From: Salinisphaera orenii subsp. halophila YIM 95161
Lineage (GTDB): Bacteria > Pseudomonadota > Gammaproteobacteria > Nevskiales > Salinisphaeraceae
DNA length: 64,000 nucleotides
Reading direction: 5' to 3'
Assembly: GCF_003732545.1 (NCBI RefSeq)
Contig: NZ_AYKF01000143.1
Span: 43,439 to 107,438 of the forward strand
Positions 34,276 to 41,760 of the stretch are shown here, in pieces. The translations under genes and the position numbers were made by a program. The notes under the pieces are model-generated. The model had not been told where the DNA came from, did no database searches, and saw only the letters and a program-made list of their open reading frames with translations. The number at the start of each line of letters is the position of its first letter. Positions within the stretch are counted from its first letter, which is position 1.

Positions 34276-35892
34276 ATGAGCGACGTCAAGGAACATCGCC
34301 TCAAGCATGTCGATCAAAAACGCAGACGGCTCCTGGGGCGTATCGGCAGCCTTGCAGGCATTTCGATCCTGTCGCCGACGTTCTTGCTTGCCGCTGGCAA
34401 AAATCAGGCGATCGCGGGCAGCAACAGGCGTGCTCCAAGCTATCGGGGCGTAGGACAGGGCCCGTTCGACGTAGACTTGCGCCTGCGCGCCCAACCGGAT
34501 ACGGCACCCATACTGCCGGGCACACCCAGCGAGGTCTGGCGCTATACGGCTGCTTTGATCCACGGGCCGCAGAATACGCTGACGTCCCTTGGCGAAAGCT
34601 ATCCCGGCCCGCTGATCCGACTGCACCGCGGCCAACGTGCGCGCGTTCGGCTGGAAAACCGGCTGCCGGAAGACACAACGGTCCACTGGCACGGCCTGCA
34701 TGTGCCATCGGATGTCGACGGCCAACCGCGCCTGCCGATCAAGCCGGACGAGGACATGACCGTCGCCTTCGACGTGGTCGACCGGGCCGGGTTGTATTGG
34801 TATCACCCGCACCCGCATGGCCGCGACGGCGGCCGCGTCGGTTTTCAAAGCTATGCCGGACTGGCCGGACCTTTGATCATAGAAGACGAAACCGAACGCG
34901 CACTCGGACTACCCGACGGCGATCAGGAAATGATCCTGGTACTACAGGACCGCCGTTTCGCCGGCGACAACGAACTGACCTATCTCGGCGGCACGGGCTC
35001 GATGATGACGCGCATGCGTGGCTTTCTCGGTGACCGTATCCTGATCAATGGCCGCCCGCCGGAAATCCGCGAGGTCGGAACCCAACCCTATCGCCTGCGG
35101 ATTCTCAATGGCTCCAATGCCCGTATCTACAAGCTGGCCTGGAGCGACGGCCGGCCGGTGACGGTCATTGGGACGGACGGTGGACTGCTCGCAAGAGCGC
35201 AGCCGCAGCCGTACGTGACCCTGGCACCGGCGCAGCGTATCGATCTGTGGGTCGACTTCTCGGATGCCACAATCGGCAATGAACTGCGCCTTGTCAGCGA
35301 CCACTACCGCGCCGGGATGATGGGTGGTATGGGCGGAATGATGGGAAACATGATGGGCGGATCCGGGTTGCCCGCCGGCGCCCGATTCGATCTGCTTACC
35401 CTGCGCGTGACGCATCGTTCGCGCGATGGGCGGTCGCTACCCACGGTTCTGAACGACGACCTGAAGCCGCCGCACATGACCCCGAATACGCCGATACGCC
35501 GCTTCGATCTGGCGACGCAGATGATGCGAGGCTTTTCCATCAACGGCCGCCAATTCGAAGGCACCACCGTAGCCGATGATGAAATCGTGTTGCTCGGCGA
35601 CACCGAAATCTGGGAGTTCGTTAACGACACCATGATGCCGCACCCCATGCATGTGCACGGTCTGCAGTTTGCAGTGGTCGAACGTCAGAAGATCGACGAT
35701 CAGCGCGGTTGGTCAGAATTGGGCGGGGGGCTGGTGGACGCTGGCCTGCACGACACCGTTCTGGTGCTCCCCGGCGAGCGTGTACGCATCGCGCTGACCT
35801 TCACCGATTTCGAGGGATTCTATATGTACCATTGCCACAATATGGAGCACGAGGACAACGGCATGATGCGCTATTACCGCGTTCGGTCGTGA
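34276..35892 (+). CDS. Multicopper oxidase, CueO/CotA type, TAT-exported
   Basis: The protein has 538 residues. A twin-arginine signal is seen (QKRRRLLGRIGSLAG). All four copper-binding motifs are present: HWHGLH (about 137-142), HPHPHG (about 177-182), HPMHVHG (about 456-462) and HCHNMEHEDNGMM (about 519-531), which contains the type 1 copper Cys, His and Met. A Met-rich loop (GMMGGMGGMMGNMMGGSG, about residue 344) resembles the CueO Met-rich substrate segment. It should oxidise Cu(I) to the less toxic Cu(II) in the periplasm. Start at 34276 is preferred over TTG 34264; neither has a good ribosome site. Confidence 0.92.
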   Translation: MSDVKEHRLKHVDQKRRRLLGRIGSLAGISILSPTFLLAAGKNQAIAGSNRRAPSYRGVGQGPFDVDLRLRAQPDTAPILPGTPSEVWRYTAALIHGPQNTLTSLGESYPGPLIRLHRGQRARVRLENRLPEDTTVHWHGLHVPSDVDGQPRLPIKPDEDMTVAFDVVDRAGLYWYHPHPHGRDGGRVGFQSYAGLAGPLIIEDETERALGLPDGDQEMILVLQDRRFAGDNELTYLGGTGSMMTRMRGFLGDRILINGRPPEIREVGTQPYRLRILNGSNARIYKLAWSDGRPVTVIGTDGGLLARAQPQPYVTLAPAQRIDLWVDFSDATIGNELRLVSDHYRAGMMGGMGGMMGNMMGGSGLPAGARFDLLTLRVTHRSRDGRSLPTVLNDDLKPPHMTPNTPIRRFDLATQMMRGFSINGRQFEGTTVADDEIVLLGDTEIWEFVNDTMMPHPMHVHGLQFAVVERQKIDDQRGWSELGGGLVDAGLHDTVLVLPGERVRIALTFTDFEGFYMYHCHNMEHEDNGMMRYYRVRS

Positions 35893-35936
35893 CCGCCCGG
35901 GATCGCCCAGTAACAGAATACGGTTGCCGACACGCA

Positions 35937-36572
35937 ATGAACGCGGAAGGCCCTCAAACTCAAGTCATCAAGGAATACACTCGGCTCGCCGGCAGTTACG
36001 ATACCAACTGGTCGTTCTATATCGAGGCGACGACGCGGGAAACGATCGCGCGCCTGCCGTTACGCGCCGAGGATCGCTTACTCGATGTCGGCTGCGGAAC
36101 AGGTGCCCTGCTTTATCATCTTTCGACCAGTCATCCAGCAACTCAGCTCGTTGGGCTGGATCCGGTACCGGAAATGCTCGCGGTCGCGCGCCGCAAAATC
36201 TCGTCAGACATCGCGCTTCATGAGGGATGGGCAGAGCAGCTCCCGTTTGCCGACGCGCAGTTCGACGTCGTCGTTTCCTGCAGCATGTTTCACTACGTCG
36301 CGCGGCCGCTAGACGCACTGATTGAAATGCGGCGCGTGCTGCGCCCCGGCGGCCAGCTCGTGCTCACGGACTGGTGTGGCGATTATCTGATGTGCCGGCT
36401 GTTCGAGCGCTATCAACGGCTGCGCGCTCATGCGCACGCACGGACCTATCGAACGCATGAGTGCGCTCGAATGCTCAAAGAAAGCGGCTACACCGCCGTG
36501 CAGATCGAAACCTACAAAATCAATTGGCTCTGGGGGCTCATGACCGCCCGTGGTACCCATGTTCAAGCTTAA
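35937..36572 (+). CDS. Class I SAM-dependent methyltransferase
   Basis: The protein has 211 residues. Motif I is LLDVGCGTGALLYHL, with GLDPVPEML as the acidic loop, FDVVVSCSMFHYV as motif IV and MRRVLRPGGQLVLTDW after it, the UbiE/ArsM-like layout. It lacks the cysteine pattern of ArsM, so arsenite methylation is not supported. It is the second methyltransferase in the metal region and lies 44 bases after the multicopper oxidase. Substrate unknown. Confidence 0.82.
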   Translation: MNAEGPQTQVIKEYTRLAGSYDTNWSFYIEATTRETIARLPLRAEDRLLDVGCGTGALLYHLSTSHPATQLVGLDPVPEMLAVARRKISSDIALHEGWAEQLPFADAQFDVVVSCSMFHYVARPLDALIEMRRVLRPGGQLVLTDWCGDYLMCRLFERYQRLRAHAHARTYRTHECARMLKESGYTAVQIETYKINWLWGLMTARGTHVQA

Positions 36573-36608
36573 TTTTCTACCGAAACGAAAAAATCAGCGA
36601 GAAGCCCG

Positions 36609-37427
36609 ATGGCGATGAACGCCGATTTGCTGTTCGTCTGCCTGGCGTTGGCCGCACTGGGCCTCGTGTTGTTGGCCGTGGTCTTCCGCACATTGCTACG
36701 CACCGCGCGCAAGGGGTGGCTGATAGCGGCTGTGGTGCTAACCGCAGCACTGCTCTGGATCGATATCGTCATCATCTGGTGCTTGGTCGAATACAGCCTG
36801 TTTGCTGTCGATTTTAGTAGTGACGGTTTGCGCACGCTCCTCGAGCGCGCTGGCCCCTGGGCGCCTGCCGCGTCCATCGGCCTGATGACAGCTCATTCCT
36901 TCGTACCGTTCCCGGCCGAGGTGATCGCAATCGCCAATGGCGTCGTCTTCGGCTCCTGGCTGGGTGTACTGCTCACTTGGGCGGGCGCAATGATCGGCGC
37001 AATACTGAGTTACGAGATCGCACGGGCCCTGGGCCCGGCCGCACGGTCACGCTTGGTTCCGCTGCGTTACCAGGCGCGGTTGGATGCATTCGTGAGTGAT
37101 AGCAGTATTACGACACTGCTGACCGCGCGCCTGATACCGATCATGTCGTTCAACCTGATCAATTACGCCGCGGGACTCGCCGGCGTGCCGCGATGGACGT
37201 TCGTCTGGACCACCGGCGTGGGTATTTTGCCGCTGACCGTACTGAGCGTACTGCTCGGTAGTCAGGCGCTGCACTTGCCGGCCTATATCTGGACTCTCGC
37301 AGGCATTGCCGCGCTGATCTTGTTCGGCGCGGCGCGCGTCATCCGATCGCGGGGCGCGCATGAGCGAAACCGCGAGCACGACCATTCCAGGGCGCGGGAT
37401 CGCCGCCGCCAAAACGCCACGCGATGA
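36609..37427 (+). CDS. TVP38/TMEM64 (VTT-domain) membrane protein
   Basis: The protein has 272 residues with about six hydrophobic segments. The VTT/SNARE-associated domain is visible as HSFVPFPAEVIAIANGVVFG, GAILSYEIARALG and the re-entrant LIPIMSFNLINYAAGLAGV. Family members (DedA relatives) move lipids or occur with mercury and selenite resistance genes. The C-terminus is Arg/His-rich (AHERNREHDHSRARDRRR). The stop overlaps the next gene's start by 4 bases, so it is coupled to the DsbD-type protein. Confidence 0.82.
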   Translation: MAMNADLLFVCLALAALGLVLLAVVFRTLLRTARKGWLIAAVVLTAALLWIDIVIIWCLVEYSLFAVDFSSDGLRTLLERAGPWAPAASIGLMTAHSFVPFPAEVIAIANGVVFGSWLGVLLTWAGAMIGAILSYEIARALGPAARSRLVPLRYQARLDAFVSDSSITTLLTARLIPIMSFNLINYAAGLAGVPRWTFVWTTGVGILPLTVLSVLLGSQALHLPAYIWTLAGIAALILFGAARVIRSRGAHERNREHDHSRARDRRRQNATR

Positions 37428-38611
37428 CGATCTGGACGAATCTCCTGCTGGCGCTGTTCGCCGGCGTGCTGCTCAATCTCACGCCGTGTGTGCTACCCGC
37501 GTTGCCCGTCAAGTTGCGCACGATCGCGCGCGTGGTGGGCAACGGTTCGCGACAACGCTTTCTGGCAGCGATCGCGCTGCTGGCTGGCACGCTCACCTTC
37601 TTCGGTGCGCTCGCTTTGGCGACCGCCATGCTGAACTGGACCTGGGGCACCCTGTTCCAGGCGTTCTGGTTTCGCGCGGCACTGGCTTTCCTGCTCGCCG
37701 GCCTTGGCGTTTACAGTCTCGCGGGGCGCGGCGTACAACCACCCCAATGGGTCTACCGCGTCCAGGGCAACGGCTATGCCGAACCCTACTTGGCCGGTTT
37801 TCTGGCCGCGGTTTTGTCTGCGCCCTGCACCGGACCTTTCCTGGGCGGCGTCATGGCGTTTGCCCTCACGCAGGCGCCGAGCACGATCTTTGCGCTGTTC
37901 ATGGCGGTGGGCGTTGGGTTGGCCCTGCCTTATCTCGTTCTGCTGGCCCGACCCGGACTACTGACACGCATACCACGCAGCGGCGCATGGCTGTCACGCG
38001 TGCAGCAGGTCATGGGCCTGATTCTCCTGGCCGGCGCGACGTTTTTTGCAACGACCGTGCTCGCGGAACGCGTCGGCACCCTGCTGTGGACCGCCTGGCT
38101 CGGGACCCTGGCTTTCTGGTTGATCCGCGCATTGGTGGTCGGCCCCGGATTCGGCGCGCGTTTGGTACCGGCGCTCGTCTTGGTCGCTGGCGTGGCCGGC
38201 GCCGTCACGCTCGGCTTTGATCGTGGGGCCGGCACACAGCACGCGTTGCCTTGGCAGCCGCTAACGGAGCGCGCGCTTGCCGAGGCCCGCACTGCAGGCG
38301 CGCCGGTGCTTGTCGAGTTCACGGCGGATTGGTGTATTAACTGCAAAGTTCTGGAACAGACCGTGTATGCGGACACGGCGATTGCGCGAGCCGTCGATGC
38401 AGCCGACATGCACGTCCTGCGCGCCGATCTGACACGGCCGGACGCTGCGCTTGACGCTTACCTGCGCTCGTTCGGTGGCGCCGGCCTGCCTTTTGCCGTG
38501 GTGTTGCAACCCGACGGTGCAATCCATCGGCGCCTGCCCGATTTATTTACGGTCAGCACATTGAAAGCGGCCATCGAAACCAGTGGAGATCAGACGCGTG
38601 TCAACCGGTAA
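37424..38611 (+). CDS. DsbD/ScsB-type membrane thiol transporter with C-terminal thioredoxin domain
   Basis: The protein has 395 residues. Eight-helix DsbD-beta core: Cys in LTPCVLPALPVK (about 22) and Cys in SAPCTGPFLGG (about 134) form the redox pair that moves electrons across the membrane. The C-terminal periplasmic thioredoxin fold has EFTADWCINCKVLE (about residue 302). The N-terminal alpha domain of classical DsbD is missing and is encoded by the next gene. It keeps periplasmic thiols reduced, useful for Cu-stressed cysteine-rich proteins and cytochrome c. Confidence 0.88.
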   Translation: MTIWTNLLLALFAGVLLNLTPCVLPALPVKLRTIARVVGNGSRQRFLAAIALLAGTLTFFGALALATAMLNWTWGTLFQAFWFRAALAFLLAGLGVYSLAGRGVQPPQWVYRVQGNGYAEPYLAGFLAAVLSAPCTGPFLGGVMAFALTQAPSTIFALFMAVGVGLALPYLVLLARPGLLTRIPRSGAWLSRVQQVMGLILLAGATFFATTVLAERVGTLLWTAWLGTLAFWLIRALVVGPGFGARLVPALVLVAGVAGAVTLGFDRGAGTQHALPWQPLTERALAEARTAGAPVLVEFTADWCINCKVLEQTVYADTAIARAVDAADMHVLRADLTRPDAALDAYLRSFGGAGLPFAVVLQPDGAIHRRLPDLFTVSTLKAAIETSGDQTRVNR

Positions 38612-39227
38612 AGATCTTGTGCTTCGCTGGCTGTTGCCTGCGACTGCCGCTATTGCGGCGGGTGGCTTTTTCCTGTTTTGGCAGTCGCCCTCATCCGATG
38701 TCGCTGGTAAGACGCGAGCGGAAAAAGACGTTTCGGCTAAGGAGACCCGAAGCACTGGGCGGGATGCGACCGATCTTTACGCGGCGTCCGAGTCGTCGAT
38801 CGCCCCGAACGGCGCACCCGACTCGGGATTGACCCGGCAACGCTTCAGTGCAGCTCATGTAAACCTTGATGCGTTCCGGCAAGGCGACAAGGTTCGAGTC
38901 GAACTCGACATCGAACCGGGTTGGCATATCAATGCGAATCCGGCTTCGTTCGATTTTCTTATACCGACCGAGGTGGACGTCCTCGCCGACAACGTTCGAT
39001 TAGCGGCCGACGTCGCTTACCCGACGGGCAATGAAATGGATGTCGGCCTCGACAGTCCGATCCGTGTTTATTCGGGCACCTTGAACTTGACTATCACTCT
39101 TGCCGAACGTGCCGACATCGATCGCGCTACGGTAGAGGCCGACATACAGGCGTGCAACGACTCCGGGCTTTGCTTGCCGCCTTCGACCCTATCGGCCTCG
39201 TTGGTCGGTTCAGCCGCTTCGCCTTGA
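38598..39227 (+). CDS. Stand-alone DsbD alpha-domain protein, membrane-anchored
   Basis: The protein has 209 residues. A single N-terminal anchor (LLPATAAIAAGGFFLFW) precedes an immunoglobulin-like domain with GWHINANPASFDFLIPTEVD and the redox pair QACNDSGLCLPP (Cys186 and Cys192), as in the N-terminal domain of DsbD. It overlaps the DsbD-beta/gamma gene by 14 bases. Together they rebuild DsbD as two chains. GTG 38598 is preferred (GGAG 9 bases upstream); GTG 38583 is possible. Confidence 0.75.
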   Translation: MSTGKDLVLRWLLPATAAIAAGGFFLFWQSPSSDVAGKTRAEKDVSAKETRSTGRDATDLYAASESSIAPNGAPDSGLTRQRFSAAHVNLDAFRQGDKVRVELDIEPGWHINANPASFDFLIPTEVDVLADNVRLAADVAYPTGNEMDVGLDSPIRVYSGTLNLTITLAERADIDRATVEADIQACNDSGLCLPPSTLSASLVGSAASP

Positions 39228-39348
39228 CAGCGAGGGCAACCGGGCCCCGAGTCCGTATCCCTGGTGCCACGTTCAAGCCAGGGCGGCGCATCGATTTTTG
39301 ACACTACCATTGAAACTTATCGCCGCCATGGCCATCTAACATTATGTG

Positions 39349-39696
39349 ATGCGTGTAATAGCCACATTCATACTGTTCTTCGTTGCCATGATGGCCCAAG
39401 CTGTCGCACCCGTGGTCACGCACGTCCACGAAGCGTCGTCGAACGCAACCGCTGCAGCCCAACACGTATCACAAGAGAATGCCGCGCAAGCGGATCACGG
39501 CGGGCACAATGGCGGTGCCGAATTTGCGCCCCATTGCACGGCTAGCGGCCATTGCCCATCAAGCGCCATCAACGCCGAAAGCATGTTGTACGGCAGGCTG
39601 TTTGCCCGCGCTACGAAGATCGCCGGCCGCATTCGTGATGACGCTGCACCCGGCTTCGCCTTCCCGCCCTACCGTCCCCCGTCTCCATTGTCATAG
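39349..39696 (+). CDS. Small secreted His/Cys-rich protein with PPYRPP tail (paralogue 2)
   Basis: The protein has 115 residues. The signal peptide (VIATFILFFVAMMAQAVA) is followed by His-rich stretches (THVHEASS, ADHGGHNGG), then HCTASGHCPSSAIN, and the C-terminal tail FAFPPYRPPSPLS. The tail and the Cys segment are shared with the protein at 40492 (GHCSSSAVN, RPPYRPPSLVT), so the two are clear paralogues, and more distantly with 31537. Likely a DUF2946-like periplasmic copper-associated protein; function unproven. A terminator follows. Confidence 0.65.
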   Translation: MRVIATFILFFVAMMAQAVAPVVTHVHEASSNATAAAQHVSQENAAQADHGGHNGGAEFAPHCTASGHCPSSAINAESMLYGRLFARATKIAGRIRDDAAPGFAFPPYRPPSPLS

Positions 39697-39706
39697 CCAA
39701 CTGTAT

Positions 39707-39732
39707 CGGTGCACGTCGATGCACCGTTTTGT
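39707..39732 (+). terminator. Rho-independent terminator
   Basis: CGGTGCA (39707-39713) pairs with TGCACCG (39720-39726) around CGTCGA, followed by TTTTGT. It starts 11 bases after the stop of the preceding gene. Confidence 0.75.
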
Positions 39733-39905
39733 CGACTAATCAACGGCCACGATCGGCCGACATCTCGGATTGATCTCGACTGTTTGACAAGCGAGTTCGC
39801 ACGATTCGTTTCGCATCCCGGACATGCGAACTCACTATCACTGACATGGCGAAACGTTTGTTTTGCAACAGACGGACACCCTGTCAATACGATGGAGACA
39901 GAGAC

Positions 39906-40406
39906 ATGTATCACCCAACGAAAACGTCGGCGTTTATTTCGCTGCTCTCGGCAGGCGCCATCGCGCTCGGCAGCGTCGCGGTTGCGTCCGCGCATATTAG
40001 CCGGTTCGAAGACCTATCAACAGCCAACGGTATGTCCGGACAACGCATTAGCGATGCGGCTTTAAATAAGCCCGACGAAAGACGTGCCCTGAATAAGCAG
40101 ATCCCTGGAAAAACCGAGCGCCGAGCGCCGTGGAATACGTCGATCGATAGCGCATCCCTCGGGCATTCCGGAAGCAATCACGGAATGTCGCCGATACGCG
40201 GCCAAGATGCGGGGCCCAGAGGCAGTGACGACTACGACATCTCTGCAGATAGGGCAAATGCCAGTAACGGGTCAATCGATAGTTCAACGTCGGGCGACTC
40301 GATCAGCAATCAAGGAATGGAACGCGGGAGGGAACTTCCGAAAGACGATCCGGCTCACACCAGCCCTCGTTCACACATCCACGCTGGCCCGCACAAAGAT
40401 CAATAA
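39906..40406 (+). CDS. Secreted hypothetical protein with an internal repeat
   Basis: The protein has 166 residues; a signal peptide ends ASA-HIS (about 29). The mature part is hydrophilic, rich in Ser, Asp, Asn and Gly, and has no cysteine. Residues about 77-99 and 121-141 repeat the plan SIDS-x-x-x-G-x-S-x-SN-(H/Q)-GM, an internal duplication. The C-terminus has HTSPRSHIHAGPHKDQ. I do not recognise the family. ATGGAGACAGAGAC precedes the ATG, and it has its own terminator, so it appears monocistronic within the copper region. Confidence 0.6.
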   Translation: MYHPTKTSAFISLLSAGAIALGSVAVASAHISRFEDLSTANGMSGQRISDAALNKPDERRALNKQIPGKTERRAPWNTSIDSASLGHSGSNHGMSPIRGQDAGPRGSDDYDISADRANASNGSIDSSTSGDSISNQGMERGRELPKDDPAHTSPRSHIHAGPHKDQ

Positions 40407-40422
40407 CGTGATTGATGAGATT

Positions 40423-40450
40423 GGGGCGGCATTTGCCGCCCCTCTTCTTG
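40423..40450 (+). terminator. Rho-independent terminator
   Basis: GGGGCGGC (40423-40430), loop ATTT, GCCGCCCC (40435-40442), then TCTTCTTG. It lies 17 bases after the stop of the secreted hypothetical. Confidence 0.8.
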
Positions 40451-40491
40451 TAGCTTGAGCTGCTGCCCCTAAGCCGTTATCGTAGTCCGTA

Positions 40492-40854
40492 ATGCGTGCA
40501 TCGATTGCCATACTTCTGCTGTTGCAAATGCTGGTAGCGCAAGCCGGTGTTTACGGCATGTCGTGCATGCATGTCACCAGTCAATCGTCCGTCGGCGGCG
40601 TATCGGCAGTCCATACGCACGCGCAAACAGCAAGCCATGCCAGTGCCGAAGAGCAGGCAACGGACGATGGATCCGATAGCCACGAACCCTGCTGTTGCGC
40701 GTTCGTAGGGCATTGTTCGTCGAGCGCGGTCAACGATCACTCGTTGGATGGTCCGCAGTACCCTCCCGCTGCGCATTTTGCGAGTCGCGCTGTCGACGCG
40801 GTTGCGCGTGGCTTTAACCGCCCGCCCTATCGCCCCCCGTCTCTCGTCACATAG
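40492..40854 (+). CDS. Small secreted His/Cys-rich protein with PPYRPP tail (paralogue 3)
   Basis: The protein has 120 residues. A signal peptide (SIAILLLLQMLVAQAGVYG) precedes SCMHVTSQ, a His-rich HTHAQTASHASAEE, then HEPCCCAFVGHCSSSAVND and the tail FNRPPYRPPSLVT. Three consecutive cysteines followed by GHC suggest strong soft-metal binding. It is the closest paralogue of the protein at 39349. It precedes the cytochrome c - copA - copB genes by 175 bp. Function inferred only from composition and context. Confidence 0.65.
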   Translation: MRASIAILLLLQMLVAQAGVYGMSCMHVTSQSSVGGVSAVHTHAQTASHASAEEQATDDGSDSHEPCCCAFVGHCSSSAVNDHSLDGPQYPPAAHFASRAVDAVARGFNRPPYRPPSLVT

Positions 40855-41029
40855 CTGAAACCCTACGGCGCATTGCTCGCGCCGATTATTCAGCTCGAAC
40901 GGCGTTGTAAATCGCACAGCCTATTTCGTCCGAACCTGATCCGGTTCAGATAGAAAGCGCACTTTATGCCGCTCGGCACAAGTGTTCGACTTGAGTTGCG
41001 CGCGCTCGCCGTTCCTTGGAGACGAAACA

Positions 41030-41710
41030 ATGCAAGTCTTTAAAATCGCGCTGACGACGCTGGTCGTCGGCATTCTGGCCCTAGGCGCGGCGGCGGCCGG
41101 CGTGGTTTATTCCGGCGCCTACAACGTCGCCGCCACCGACAAGCACTGGCCGATTACCTACTGGGTACTCAATCAGGCAGTCCATCGCTCGGTCGAACGG
41201 CAGTCGGCCGATATCGAGGCGCCCGAGTTAGGCGGCAAAGAACAGCTGCTGGCCGGCGCGGCCAACTTCGACGCTATGTGCAGCGATTGTCATGCCCCGC
41301 CCGGCGGCCAACAGTCGGTCGCTGCGCGCGGCATGTACCCCAAACCACCCGAACTCACGCACGCGGCCGAAGAGAAAAGCCCGGCTGAACTCTTCTGGGT
41401 GATCAAGCACGGCATCAAGGCATCGGCCATGCCTGCCTGGGGCGCATCCCATAGCGACGAGGAGATGTGGGCGATGACTGCCTTTGTCGAGCAACTGCCC
41501 GGCATGTCGGCCACCGACTACCGGCAGATGCTGCAGACCGCAAAGGCTCAGGGCATCGGCCATGGAGATGAAGGCCATCACGATGAATCTGACGAGAGCC
41601 ACGGTGGCGATCACGCCTCGGACGAGGCCAGCGGGCGTTCAGACTCACACGGCGAGACCCAAGGACAGCCCCATTCAGATCCGGACGGTAGTGCTCATGC
41701 ACACGGCTGA
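41030..41710 (+). CDS. Membrane-anchored c-type cytochrome with His-rich tail
   Basis: The protein has 226 residues. An uncleaved N-terminal helix (ALTTLVVGILALGAAAAGVV) anchors a class I cytochrome domain with CSDCH (Cys84, Cys87, His88) and a distal Met in SAMPAWGA. The C-terminal about 45 residues are extremely His/Asp-rich (HGDEGHHDESDESHGGDH and further), a likely metal-binding tail. Directly before copA it may take electrons from Cu(I) oxidation or deliver them to the membrane. GGAGACGAAACA precedes the ATG. Confidence 0.88.
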   Translation: MQVFKIALTTLVVGILALGAAAAGVVYSGAYNVAATDKHWPITYWVLNQAVHRSVERQSADIEAPELGGKEQLLAGAANFDAMCSDCHAPPGGQQSVAARGMYPKPPELTHAAEEKSPAELFWVIKHGIKASAMPAWGASHSDEEMWAMTAFVEQLPGMSATDYRQMLQTAKAQGIGHGDEGHHDESDESHGGDHASDEASGRSDSHGETQGQPHSDPDGSAHAHG

Positions 41711-41760
41711 GCATCACGGACTCGTCCATCTATAGAACACGAATTCAGGAGCACCCTTCC

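Noticed and set aside
35937..36572. ArsM arsenite methyltransferase
   Set aside because: The methyltransferase lacks the conserved cysteine set of ArsM; only a general class I methyltransferase call is supported.
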